Shown: positions 51,151-64,000 of the stretch, piece after piece | Position numbering within the stretch: position 1 is the first letter of the stretch | Layout of the letters: each line of letters opens with the position of its first letter | NCBI RefSeq assembly: GCF_013523165.1 | Contig: NZ_JAAMQI010000007.1 | Location: 1 to 64,000 of the forward strand | DNA: 64,000 nt | DNA from: Pseudomonas entomophila | GTDB taxonomy: Bacteria; Pseudomonadota; Gammaproteobacteria; Pseudomonadales; Pseudomonadaceae | Direction: 5' to 3' | The notes under the pieces: generated by a model | Seen by the model: the letters and a program-made list of their open reading frames with translations, nothing else | Told to the model about the DNA's origin: nothing | Databases searched by the model: none | Translations under genes and position numbers: made by a program

Positions 51151-52513
51151 TAATGTTTCTCCCCGCTGGCACCGCACAATGCCGCCACGACGTGTTCCAT
51201 CGCAGCGCTGCGTGAGCCCTTGATCAAGATAGTGGTGTCGCTGGCATTCTCGGCGCGCACGGCGTCGATCAGCTCAGCCTGAGTGGCGAAATGGCGGCCG
51301 TCGGCACCGAAGGCCTGCACGGCATGCCGCATGTCGACCCCCGTCGCATACAGCGCATCGACCTTGCCGCGGGCATACTCCCCGACCTCGCGGTGGCCTT
51401 GCTCGGCCCAGTCACCCAATTCGCCGATATTCCCCAGCACCAGGACGGTGCGGCCGGAAAAGCCGGCGAGTATATCAATCGCCGCGCACATGGAGGTGGG
51501 ATTTGCGTTGTAGGTGTCGTCGATCACGCGCGCGCCGCTGGGCGCCACGTGCGCCACGGTACGGCCCTTGACCGGCTGCAGCGCGCCAAGGCCGGCGGCG
51601 ATCGCCTCGAGCCCCACGCCCAGGGCGTGGGCTGCGGCCGCGGCGGCCAGGGCATTGGCCACGTTGTGGGTGCCGAGCAGGTTCAGTTGCACGGCGACCG
51701 AACCCGCGGGGCCCTGCAACTGGAAGGACGGGCAACCGCGTGCATCGTGCGTGATGTCCGACGCGTGGAAGCTGGCCGCTGCGTCGCGCAGCGCGAAGGT
51801 GATGACCGGGCGACCGGCGGCGCGTCGCTGCCAGATCGGGAAGGCCTTGTCGTCCAGGTTGAGCACGGCGGTGCCATCGGCCTGCAGGCCTTCGATGATC
51901 TCGCCCTTGGCTTCGACGATCTTGTCCGGGCCGCCGAACTCGCCGACGTGGGCGGTCCCGGCGTTGTTGAGGATCGCCACCTGGGGACGGGTCAGGCCCA
52001 CGGTGTAGTGGATCTCGCCCAGGCGCGAGGCCCCCAGCTCGATCACGGCGGCACTGTGCTCGCGGCCGATCTCCAGCAGGGTCAGCGGCGCACCCAGGTC
52101 GTTGTTGAGGTTGCCGCGGGTGGCCAGGACCGGCCCGACGGTACGCAGGATGCTGGCCAGCAGCTCCTTGACCGTGGTCTTGCCGCTGGAGCCGGTGATC
52201 GCCACCACCGGCTTGTCGAAGGCGTCGCGGTTGAGCGCGCCGAGGTGCCCGAGCGCCAGGCGCGTGTCGGCGACCAGCAGCTGCGGCAGGTCGATGCCCG
52301 GTACCTCGCGCTGCACCAGGGCTGCGACCGCCCCTTTGGCCTGGACATCGGCCAGGTAGTCATGACCGTCGAAACGCGGCCCGCTCAATGCCACGAACAG
52401 CTGGCCTTGGCCGACGCTGCGGCTGTCGATGCTGACACCCGTGAAAGTGGCATCGTCCCCGATCAGCCGGGCGTGCAGCGGGGCAACCAGCGTACTCAGG
52501 GTGAAGGGATGAA

Positions 52514-52517
<4 letters not shown>
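51150..52517 (-). CDS. murF: UDP-MurNAc-tripeptide--D-alanyl-D-alanine ligase MurF
   Basis: Mur ligase of 455 residues completing the pentapeptide with D-Ala-D-Ala. The ATP loop is [41 protein letters not shown] and [17 protein letters not shown] are MurF-type. [11 protein letters not shown] lies in the C-terminal domain. It overlaps murE by 4 bp and mraY by 1 bp. Confidence 0.97.
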
Positions 52518-56020
<3,503 letters not shown>

Positions 56021-56024
<4 letters not shown>

Positions 56025-56968
56025 CTGAGCTTCTCCGCCACGCGCATGACGGCACTGCGCGCACGTGGGTTGGCCTTGAGTTCGGCTTCGGAGGCGAACT
56101 GGGCCTTGCCGTGGACCTTGATGAAAGGCTGGAACGGCTCATGGCGCACGGGCAGATTGCGCGGCAGGTTGTCGGCCTCGCCCTTGGCCAGCTTGCGCAT
56201 GAACAGTTTGACGATGCGGTCTTCCAGGGAGTGGAAACTGATGACCACCAGGCGGCCGCCGACTTCCAGCGCATCGAGCGCCGCCTGCAGGCCGGTTTCG
56301 AGATCGCCCAGTTCGTTGTTGACGTGGATGCGCAACCCCTGGAACGCACGGGTCGCCGGGTTCTTGCCCTTCTCCCAGGCCGGGTTGGCGACCTTGATCA
56401 CTTCGGCCAGGTCGCTGGTGCGGGTGAACGGCGTCTGCTCGCGACGCTCGACCACGGCGCGGGCCATGCGCCTGGCGAAGCGCTCTTCGCCGTATTCCTT
56501 GAACACGCGGGCGATTTCTTCCTCCGGCGCGTTGGCGATGAACTGCGCGGCGCTCTGGCCACGCTCAGGGTCCATGCGCATGTCCAGGGGGCCGTCGTTC
56601 ATGAAGCTGAAGCCGCGCTCGGGGTCGTCCAGCTGCGGCGACGACACGCCCAGGTCGAGCAACACACCATTGACCTTGCCAGCCAGGTCGCGCGCGCCCA
56701 ACTCCTGGCCCATCTCGGCAAAACTGCGCTGCACAATGACAAAGCGGCCGTCTTCGGCCGCCAGCGCTTGCCCCGTGGCAATCGCTTGTGGGTCTTTGTC
56801 GAAGCCCAGTAGTCGGCCCTGTGGCCCCAGTCGATCGAGGATCAGACGGCTATGCCCACCGCGGCCGAAAGTACCGTCGAGGTAGCAGCCATCGGCGCGT
56901 AGGGCCAGGGCATCGACAGCCTCGTTGAGCAGCACGGTGATATGGTTGAAGCCGCTATCTATGGTCAC
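56021..56968 (-). CDS. rsmH: 16S rRNA m4C1402 methyltransferase RsmH
   Basis: SAM-dependent methyltransferase of 315 residues (older name MraW) that N4-methylates C1402 of 16S rRNA in the decoding centre. Motif I is [36 protein letters not shown] and [12 protein letters not shown] are family signatures. Its partner RsmI, which 2'-O-methylates the same base, is encoded 2 kb upstream in this window (58145-59020). It overlaps mraZ by 4 bp. Confidence 0.97.
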
Positions 56969-57420
56969 AGGATCAGATCACGCAAATCATCGGGCATGGC
57001 GCCCGGTTGTCGAATAGCTGCAAGGTCAGCGGCCGAGACGGTGTCCCAGGCCTCTTCATCCCACAGCTGGAATTTGTTCAGTTGCCCTACCAGCATGGCC
57101 TTGCGGTCGAGCCGCGCGTACTCACGCAGTCGGGGTGGCACCAGAAAGCGCCCATTGCCATCGAGCTCGAGATCCACCGCATTGCCGATCAGCAGACGCT
57201 GAAGGCGACGGTTCTCTTCGCGCAAGGACGGCAACGCGCGCAACTTGGCTTCGATATGTTCCCACTCATCGAGCGGATACACGCACAGGCAGGGGTCGGA
57301 GGCATCGATCGTCACGATCAGCTGACCAGCACACCGCGAATCCAGCTCGTCACGGTACCGACTCGGCATGGCGAGCCTGCCTTTTGCATCGAGGCTGATG
57401 GCATTGGCTCCGCGAAACAC
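56965..57420 (-). CDS. mraZ: Transcriptional regulator MraZ
   Basis: Regulator of 151 residues with two AbrB-like (SpoVT-AbrB) halves: [23 protein letters not shown] and [21 protein letters not shown]. It represses the dcw promoter by binding GTGGG repeats. It starts with GTG at 57420, preceded by AGGGAA. It is the first gene of the cluster. Three MraZ boxes just upstream imply autoregulation. Confidence 0.97.
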   Translation of the reverse strand: MFRGANAISLDAKGRLAMPSRYRDELDSRCAGQLIVTIDASDPCLCVYPLDEWEHIEAKLRALPSLREENRRLQRLLIGNAVDLELDGNGRFLVPPRLREYARLDRKAMLVGQLNKFQLWDEEAWDTVSAADLAAIRQPGAMPDDLRDLIL

Positions 57421-57463
57421 GGCTGCGATTCCCTACATTGTGAGCTGGATGATGGCAAAAAAA

Positions 57464-57488
57464 CCCACTTCATCCCACTTTTCGCCAC
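57464..57488 (-). promoter_or_regulatory. Three MraZ boxes
   Basis: On the minus strand GTGGC-gaaaa-GTGGG-atgaa-GTGGG forms three direct pentamers with a 10-bp period, the known MraZ operator pattern. The first deviates in the last base. They lie 44 bp before the mraZ start and just downstream of the promoter -10. Confidence 0.85.
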
Positions 57489-57496
57489 TCGCGCAC

Positions 57497-57526
57497 ACTA
57501 TAGGAATCCGCTCGCCGCACCGTCAA
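57497..57526 (-). promoter_or_regulatory. Sigma70-type promoter of the dcw cluster
   Basis: TTGACG (57526-57521) and TATAGT (57502-57497) on the minus strand are separated by 18 bp. The predicted transcription start falls next to the MraZ boxes. The rest of the 311-bp gap up to rnpB holds the rnpB 3' hairpins and nothing else recognisable. Confidence 0.75.
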
Positions 57527-57670
57527 GGCACGTTCATAAGGAAATCCCTTACGGGGCCAAGATTTAGCGTCGCAAACGATGGAAGACAGAAGCTTTTGAA
57601 GCGCGATCGAAGAACGATTGACTGCCCTTTCAAGGACTTGCGCGACAATGCTGAGAGACTGCATGAAGAG

Positions 57671-57718
57671 TAAGATTTTTTCATCTTACCGAAGACCGCT
57701 CGGCAGACACTGCCGAGG
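57671..57718 (-). terminator. Tandem hairpins after rnpB
   Basis: CTCGGCAG (57700-57707) pairs with CTGCCGAG (57711-57718), and further downstream on the minus strand GTAAGAT (57690-57684) pairs with ATCTTAC (57677-57671) around an A-rich loop. They lie 14-60 bases beyond the rnpB 3' end. No strong U-tract is seen, so they may be processing or termination signals. Confidence 0.5.
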
Positions 57719-57731
57719 GAAATGAAGAGGT

Positions 57732-58091
57732 GGAGAGTCGATCTGTAAGCCGGGTTTTGTCGAGGACAGTCATTCCTCTACGACGGCCATCACTGGACGC
57801 CTCTAGCAACCTACCCGGTTCCAACGCGGGCCGCGCCATATGGAACCCTATTTGGTCTTGCTCCGAGTGGGGTTTACCTAGCCACGGACTGTTGCCAGCC
57901 GTGCGGTGCGCTCTTACCGCACCTTTTCACCCTTACCGGCGCCGAAGCGCTTAGGCGGTTGTTTTCTGTGGCACTTTCCGTAGGCTCGCGCCTCCCAGGC
58001 GTTACCTGGCACTCTGCCCTATGGAGCCCGGACTTTCCTCCCCCAGCCTTCGCGGAACGAATGCTGGCAGCGACTGTCCAATCGACTCTCC
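57732..58091 (-). ncRNA. rnpB: RNase P RNA (class A)
   Basis: Catalytic RNA of RNase P, which matures tRNA 5' ends. Reading the minus strand, the 5' end GAGAGTCGATTGGACAGTCG and the 3' end CGACAAAACCCGGCTTACAG followed by GATCGACTCTCC pair to form helix P1. In between are the universal GGAGGAAAGTCCGGGCTCC, AGGGTGAAAAGGTGCGGTAA, the P4-completing ACCCCACTCGGAGCAAGACC and GGAATGACTGTCC. About 360 nt, as expected for Pseudomonas. Ends are accurate to a few bases. It is located between rsmI and mraZ, its usual place in this genus. Confidence 0.96.
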
Positions 58092-58144
58092 GCCGCCAAG
58101 GGTACCGATAGACGCCGCGCGGGACAAGCGATAGATGCGTCGGA

Positions 58145-59020
58145 TCAGTCGTCCTTCTGTTTTTCCAGGGCCGCCTGGTACAAGAGGTTCTTGCGCACAC
58201 CGGTGATTTCCGCAGCCAGGGCCGCGGCCCGCTTGAGCGGCATCTCCGCCAGCAGCAGGTCGAGCACGCGCATGGCCTGGGTGCTGATGGCCTGATCGTC
58301 CTCCGGTGCGCTCCAGCCCGCCACCAGCACCACGCACTCGCCGCGCTGCTGGTTGCTGTCGCCTTCCACGAAGGCGCTCAGCTCGGCCAGTGGCAGGCCC
58401 TTGAGGGTCTCGAAGGTCTTGGTCAGCTCCCGCGCCAGCACGGCCGGGCGCTCGTCGCCGAACACCGCCTGCATGTCCTGCAGGCACTCCAGGATACGGT
58501 GGGGCGCCTCGTAGAAGATGAGCGTGCGCGGCTCTTCTCTGACCTGTTCGAGCCTGGCCCGGCGCCCGACGGCCTTGGCCGGGAGGAACCCTTCGAACAT
58601 GAAGCGATCGGACGGCAGGCCCGCTGCCGACAGCGCGGCGATCAGCGCGCAGGCACCGGGCACTGGTACCACACGCAGACCGGCAGCGCGCGCCTGGCGC
58701 ACCAGGTGATAGCCCGGATCGGAGATCAGGGGCGTGCCGGCGTCGGAGATCAGGGCCACGTCGTCACCGGCCAGCAGACGGGCGATGAAGCGGCTGCCCT
58801 CGTCGCGCTCGTTGTGTTCATGGCAGGGTGCCAGCGGCGTCTGGATGCCGAAGTGCTGCAGCAGGCGCACCGAATGACGGGTGTCCTCGGCGGCGATCAA
58901 CGCCACCGCGCCCAGGATCTTCAGCGCCCGCGCACTGATGTCGTCCAGATTGCCGATCGGCGTGGCGACGACGTACAACGTCCCGGTCGTGGATTGCGAA
59001 GCCCCTGGAACCTCTGTCAC
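58145..59020 (-). CDS. rsmI: 16S rRNA 2'-O-ribose C1402 methyltransferase RsmI
   Basis: SAM-dependent tetrapyrrole-methylase-fold enzyme of 291 residues that 2'-O-methylates C1402 of 16S rRNA. Marks are [53 protein letters not shown] and [12 protein letters not shown]. Two in-frame GTG starts exist. I take 59020 ([10 protein letters not shown]) because AGGTG lies six bases before it; 59029 would add three residues. It is divergent from lpoA. Confidence 0.94.
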   Translation of the reverse strand: MTEVPGASQSTTGTLYVVATPIGNLDDISARALKILGAVALIAAEDTRHSVRLLQHFGIQTPLAPCHEHNERDEGSRFIARLLAGDDVALISDAGTPLISDPGYHLVRQARAAGLRVVPVPGACALIAALSAAGLPSDRFMFEGFLPAKAVGRRARLEQVREEPRTLIFYEAPHRILECLQDMQAVFGDERPAVLARELTKTFETLKGLPLAELSAFVEGDSNQQRGECVVLVAGWSAPEDDQAISTQAMRVLDLLLAEMPLKRAAALAAEITGVRKNLLYQAALEKQKDD

Positions 59021-59169
59021 TGCGTGCACCTGCCTTGATCCGGATCGAAAGCGCCATTGTAGCCCGACCGTCGGTCACAACGCGCAAACATCTTTGCCCG
59101 CCGACAGGCGCGTACCGCCTATATTGAAGGATCCACGTCAGCGACATCGCACCCCGGCCACGGCTTGGG

Positions 59170-59175
59170 TACAAT
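59170..59175 (+). promoter_or_regulatory. Candidate -10 of the lpoA operon
   Basis: TACAAT at 59170-59175, in the 190-bp divergent space before lpoA, is the only -10-like match close to the gene. A matching -35 is not evident. Confidence 0.3.
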
Positions 59176-59210
59176 CGTCGACCTATTTGATCAGGTAACA
59201 GGACCTTTCC

Positions 59211-61039
59211 ATGATCGCTTGCCTGCGGCTGCTTGCAGCCCTCTGTTTCGCTGCCTTGCTGGCAGCCTGCGCCAGCTCGCCTTCGTCCCGTCTGGGCGAG
59301 TTGCCGCGCACCCCGGATGCCAGCATCGAGCAACTGCTCGAACAGGCGGCTGCGAGCCAGTCGCCGGAGGAGGCCGCGCTGTTGCGCCTGAGCGCGGCCG
59401 ATCAAGCCTATCGCCAGAAAGACTACCCGCGTGCCACACGCATTCTCGAACAAGTGAAGCTCGATTCGCTCAAGCCCGCGCAGCAGGTCTTCGCCAGCGT
59501 GCTGTCGGCAGAACTGGCCATGAGCCGCAACCAGCCCAAGGCAGCGGTCGACGCCTTGTCGCACCCGAGCCTGCAGTACATCGGCCAACTGCCGCCTGAG
59601 CTGCAGGTGCGCACCTACAGTGTCCACGCGGCCGCCCTGGAAGCCGATGCCCAACCTCTGGAGGCTGCCCGCCAGCGCACGCTGCTGGCGCCGCTGCTGA
59701 GCGAGCCGGCGGCTGCCGCCAAGAACCAGGAAGCCATCTGGACGCTGGTCGCGGCATTGCCCGTCGAGCAACTGGAAGGCGCCAGCCAGGGCACCGACGA
59801 CCTGGCGGGCTGGGCCAGCCTGGCCCTGGCGGTCAAGCGCGCCGGCACGCTGGAGACCCAGCAGGCCGCGATCGACGCGTGGCGCAAGCAGTACCCGAAC
59901 CACCCTGCTGCCCGCCAGTTGCCGGAATCCCTGGCCAAGCTGCGTGAGCTGGCCAATCAGCCGCTGACCAGCATCGCCTTGCTGTTGCCCCAGGAAGGTC
60001 CCCTGGCCAACGTGGCCAAGGCCCTGCGCGACGGCTTCATGGCCGCGCACTTCCAGGCGACCCAGGCCGGTCAGCCTGCGCCGAAGATCCAGGTGTTCGA
60101 CAGCTCGCGCATCACCTCCCTGGACGACTTCTACCGCGACGCCCAGGCTGCCGGTGTCCAGCTGGTGGTCGGCCCGCTCGAAAAACCGCTGGTCAAGAAG
60201 CTCGCCGACTACCCGCAGCTGCCCATCACGACACTGGCCCTGAACTACGCCGATGCCGGCCAGAAGGCGCCTGCCCAGCTGTTCCAGTTCGGCCTGGCCG
60301 CCGAGGACGAGGCCCGCGAAGTCTCCCGCCGCGCCCATGCCGACGGCCGGGTACGTGCCGTTGCGCTGGTGCCGAGCGGTGAGTGGGGCGATCGTGTCCT
60401 CAAGGCCTTCCGTCAGGACTGGGAAGCCCGTGGGGGCACCCTGCTGGCCGCCGACCACATCGCTCAACCCGTGGCCCTGGCCCAGCAGATCGCCGACCTG
60501 CTGCAACTGCGTCAGAGCGAAGGCCGCGCCAAGAGCCTGCAAAGCGCTGTCGGCGGTGACGTCGCCGCCCAGCCGGCCCGCCGTCAGGACATCGACTTCC
60601 TGTTCCTGGCCGCCACGCCACAGCAGGCCCAGCAGATCAAGCCGACCCTGAACTTCCAGTACGCGGGCAACCTGCCGGTCTACGCCACCTCCAACCTGTA
60701 CAGCGCCAGTGGCGACGTCAACCAGTACAACGACATGAACGGCGTGCTGTTCTGCGAGACGCCATGGTTGCTCGACACCACCAATGGCAATGCCCTGCGC
60801 CAGCAAGTGGTTCAGCAGTGGCCGCAAGCCGCAGGCAGCCTGGGCCGCCTGTACGCCATGGGCGCCGATGCCTACGCCCTGGCACCCCGCCTGGGCCAGC
60901 TCAAGGCCTTGCCCGACAACCGCATCGACGGCCTGTCCGGCAGCCTGAGCCTCAACCAGAACCAGCGTGTCGAGCGTCAGCTGCCGTGGGCGCAGTTCAC
61001 CGGAGGCCAGGTTCAGCGCCTGCCGGACACGCCACGCTG

Positions 61040-61040
<1 letters not shown>
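59211..61040 (+). CDS. lpoA: Penicillin-binding protein activator LpoA
   Basis: Outer-membrane lipoprotein of 609 residues with lipobox LLAAC (Cys20). The N-terminal helical TPR-like domain (about 30-250) is followed by a periplasmic-binding-protein-like domain beginning SIALLLPQEGPLANVAKAL. E. coli LpoA activates the synthase PBP1a from the outer membrane. The Pseudomonas protein (YraM/LppC) has this architecture, although PBP1b activation in this genus uses another lipoprotein. The yraN gene overlaps its stop (TGATG). It heads lpoA-yraN-diaA-dolP, the conserved yraMN-type operon. Confidence 0.92.
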
Positions 61041-62668
<1,628 letters not shown>

Positions 62669-63035
62669 CGAAGCAGGTGTCCATCTGGGACGCCTGAAGA
62701 AATGACTGCGTGGGCCCGCCGGGCCCATGCGTGGCTTGCCCACGACGCAGGCGGCGCCTGACAGGGCCCTATCGCTGGCAAGCCAGCTCCCACTCAGACC
62801 TCAACAACCTGTCGGTGTCGGCATGGCTGCGCACGCAGCTTGTGGGAGCGGGCTTGCCCGCGATGCAGGCGACGCCTGACAGGACCTTATCGCTGGCAAG
62901 CCACTCACACAGACCTCTGTAGCCTGTCGATGCTGGCATGGCTGCGCACACAGCTTGTGGGAGCGGGCTTGCCCGCGATGGCGGCTATACAGTCACCGCA
63001 CACTCTTCACAAGCTGCGCCCTCTCGATCAGCGGC
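62669..63035. repeat. REP-type tandem units after dolP
   Basis: A 367-bp gap with two full and one partial repeat of about 115 bp (starts near 62706, 62821 and 62936). Each has a GTGGGAGCGGGCTTGCCCGCGA arm (62841-62862 in the second) and a TATCGCTGGCAAGCCA arm (62888-62903), with GGCATGGCTGCGCAC leading into each. These are the same REP arms as in the 38443-39009 array but with different filler. The first unit is diverged and joined to a GGGCCCGCCGGGCCC palindrome (62712-62726). No gene is seen. Confidence 0.88.
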
Positions 63036-63584
63036 TCACTGCCCGGTCCGCGCCTCGCTCAGCACCAGCCGGCCATTGTCATCCAGCGGGATGGTCGAGC
63101 CCGGGTCACGGTCCATCTTCACCTGCCCGGCCTTGTCGCCGATCGAGTACTTCACGTTGTACCCCACCACTTCCTCGCTCACGTCATTGACCGTGCTGCA
63201 GCGCGTCTGCGTGGTGGTGTAGGTATCGCCGTTCTGCATGTGCTCCTGCACCTTGTTGCCTGCATACCCACCGCCTACCGCACCGGCGACGGTGGCGATC
63301 TTCTTGCCGGTACCGCCACCGATCTGGTTACCCAACAGCCCACCGGCCACCGCGCCCAACACGCTTCCGGCGATCTGGTGCTGATCCTGGACCGGCCGCT
63401 GGCGGGTGACGGTCACGTCCTTGCACACCTGGCGTGGGGTCTTGATGGTCTTCTTGATCGGCTGAACGTCGGTCACCTGGGCATACTCAGGCCCCTTGTT
63501 GACCAAGCTGTAGGTGGCGAATGCACCTCCGGCAGTCACTGCGACAGCACCCAGGACCGCACCCACGAGCATTGATTTGTTCAC
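63036..63584 (-). CDS. Glycine-zipper 2TM-domain envelope protein
   Basis: Protein of 182 residues. An N-terminal hydrophobic segment (MLVGAVLGAVAVTAGGAFATY) is followed by a linker and a glycine zipper (AGSVLGAVAGGLLGNQIGGG ... KIATVAGAVGGGYAGNKVQ), typical of the SlyB/Rick_17kDa 2TM family found in outer-membrane lipoproteins and small envelope proteins. There is no lipobox, so the N-terminal helix probably anchors it in the inner membrane, or it is a noncleaved signal. Conserved Cys residues (VCKDV, TRCST) lie before and after. Function is unknown. It is 123 bp downstream of secF with a terminator between. Confidence 0.85.
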   Translation of the reverse strand: MNKSMLVGAVLGAVAVTAGGAFATYSLVNKGPEYAQVTDVQPIKKTIKTPRQVCKDVTVTRQRPVQDQHQIAGSVLGAVAGGLLGNQIGGGTGKKIATVAGAVGGGYAGNKVQEHMQNGDTYTTTQTRCSTVNDVSEEVVGYNVKYSIGDKAGQVKMDRDPGSTIPLDDNGRLVLSEARTGQ

Positions 63585-63642
63585 CTGAACCTCCTGATCT
63601 TGTCTGCGGGTCCGCGCCCGCGCTCTTCCCGGCCTTGGAGCG

Positions 63643-63676
63643 AAAAAAAAGGCGCGAGTTCAATGCTCGCGCCTTC
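63643..63676 (-). terminator. Rho-independent terminator of secF
   Basis: AAGGCGCGAG (63649-63658) pairs with CTCGCGCCTT (63666-63675). On the minus strand the stem is followed by a run of T (63650-63643). It lies 33 bp after the secF stop. Confidence 0.88.
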
Positions 63677-63707
63677 TTCGTGCCCGCCCAGGGGCGTCAG
63701 GACAGGG

Positions 63708-64000
63708 TCATGGACGGTCGTCCACACCTTCGGCCTTGACCGGCGGGATCAGGTCTTCGCTGTTCAGGTTCAGCCAGATCAGCACCACGTTGGCGATGTA
63801 GATCGACGAGTAGGTACCGGCCAGTACGCCGATGAACAGCGCCAGCGAGAAGCCGAACAGGTTGTCGCCGCCGAAGATCAGCAGCGCACCGATGGCCAGC
63901 AAGGTCGACACCGAGGTGGCGATGGTGCGCAGCAGCGTCTGGGTGGTGGAGACGTTGATGTTCTCGATCAGCGAGGCCTTGCGCATGACGCGGAAGTTCT
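63708..64000 (-). CDS. secF: Protein translocase subunit SecF (3' end only)
   Basis: The last about 97 codons of secF; the gene continues beyond the right edge. The segment NFRVMRKASLIENINVSTTQ matches the SecF region before its fourth helix. GDNLFGFSLALFIGVLAGTYSSIYIANVVLIW matches the last two helices and the conserved GTYSSI(Y/F)IA motif. The short cytosolic tail ends DDRP. SecDF uses the proton gradient to assist the late steps of SecA-driven export. Confidence 0.95.
   Translation of the reverse strand, partial: NFRVMRKASLIENINVSTTQTLLRTIATSVSTLLAIGALLIFGGDNLFGFSLALFIGVLAGTYSSIYIANVVLIWLNLNSEDLIPPVKAEGVDDRP

Overview
The window is GC-rich chromosomal DNA from a Pseudomonas, most likely of the P. 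putida group. Three things support this. The gene order matches, as I remember it, the P. aeruginosa PA4365-PA4427 and P. putida PP_0900-0920 neighbourhoods. The intergenic spaces carry P. putida-type REP sequences (GTGGGAGCGGGCTTGCCCGC). The ColRS system is present. No tRNA, rRNA, CRISPR array or prophage is visible. The window cuts an IS110-type transposase at its left edge and secF at its right edge.

Left part (1-18100): a partial IS110 transposase and a repeat-rich spacer precede xenB (old yellow enzyme). Then come a coiled-coil membrane protein, an SDR epimerase, argP with divergent argO, sodB and the c-di-GMP phosphodiesterase gene bifA. A putatively Fur-controlled periplasmic block follows: imelysin lipoprotein, di-heme cytochrome, second imelysin, DUF1513 propeller. 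Next is the colRS envelope-stress system with a methyltransferase / InaA-type kinase / small exported protein operon beside it. A ColR-box-like sequence sits in the spacer and overlaps the colS terminator.

Middle part (18200-39600): a hicAB toxin-antitoxin pair lies between colR and groESL. Beyond it are fxsA, a HugZ-like heme protein, a perfect 40-bp inverted repeat, a DUF481 protein, an alkyltransferase-like protein, ampG, an MdfA-type efflux pump, mscS, yajQ, panE, an orphan sensor kinase, a corrinoid adenosyltransferase, a Nudix-ThiE fusion, argJ and secA. A four-unit 123-bp REP-pair tandem array separates secA from dciA.

Right part (39600-64000): the division and cell wall (dcw) cluster runs on the minus strand from mraZ (57420) through rsmH, ftsL, ftsI, murE, murF, mraY, murD, ftsW, murG, murC, ddlB, ftsQ, ftsA and ftsZ to lpxC. 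Most of these genes overlap by 1-11 bp. A sigma70-like promoter with three MraZ boxes heads it. Upstream lie rnpB and rsmI, then divergent lpoA-yraN-diaA-dolP, another REP array, a glycine-zipper protein and the 3' end of secF. Much of the window serves the envelope: peptidoglycan precursors and recycling (mur genes, ampG, lpoA), lipid A (lpxC), Sec export, and envelope stress (ColRS).
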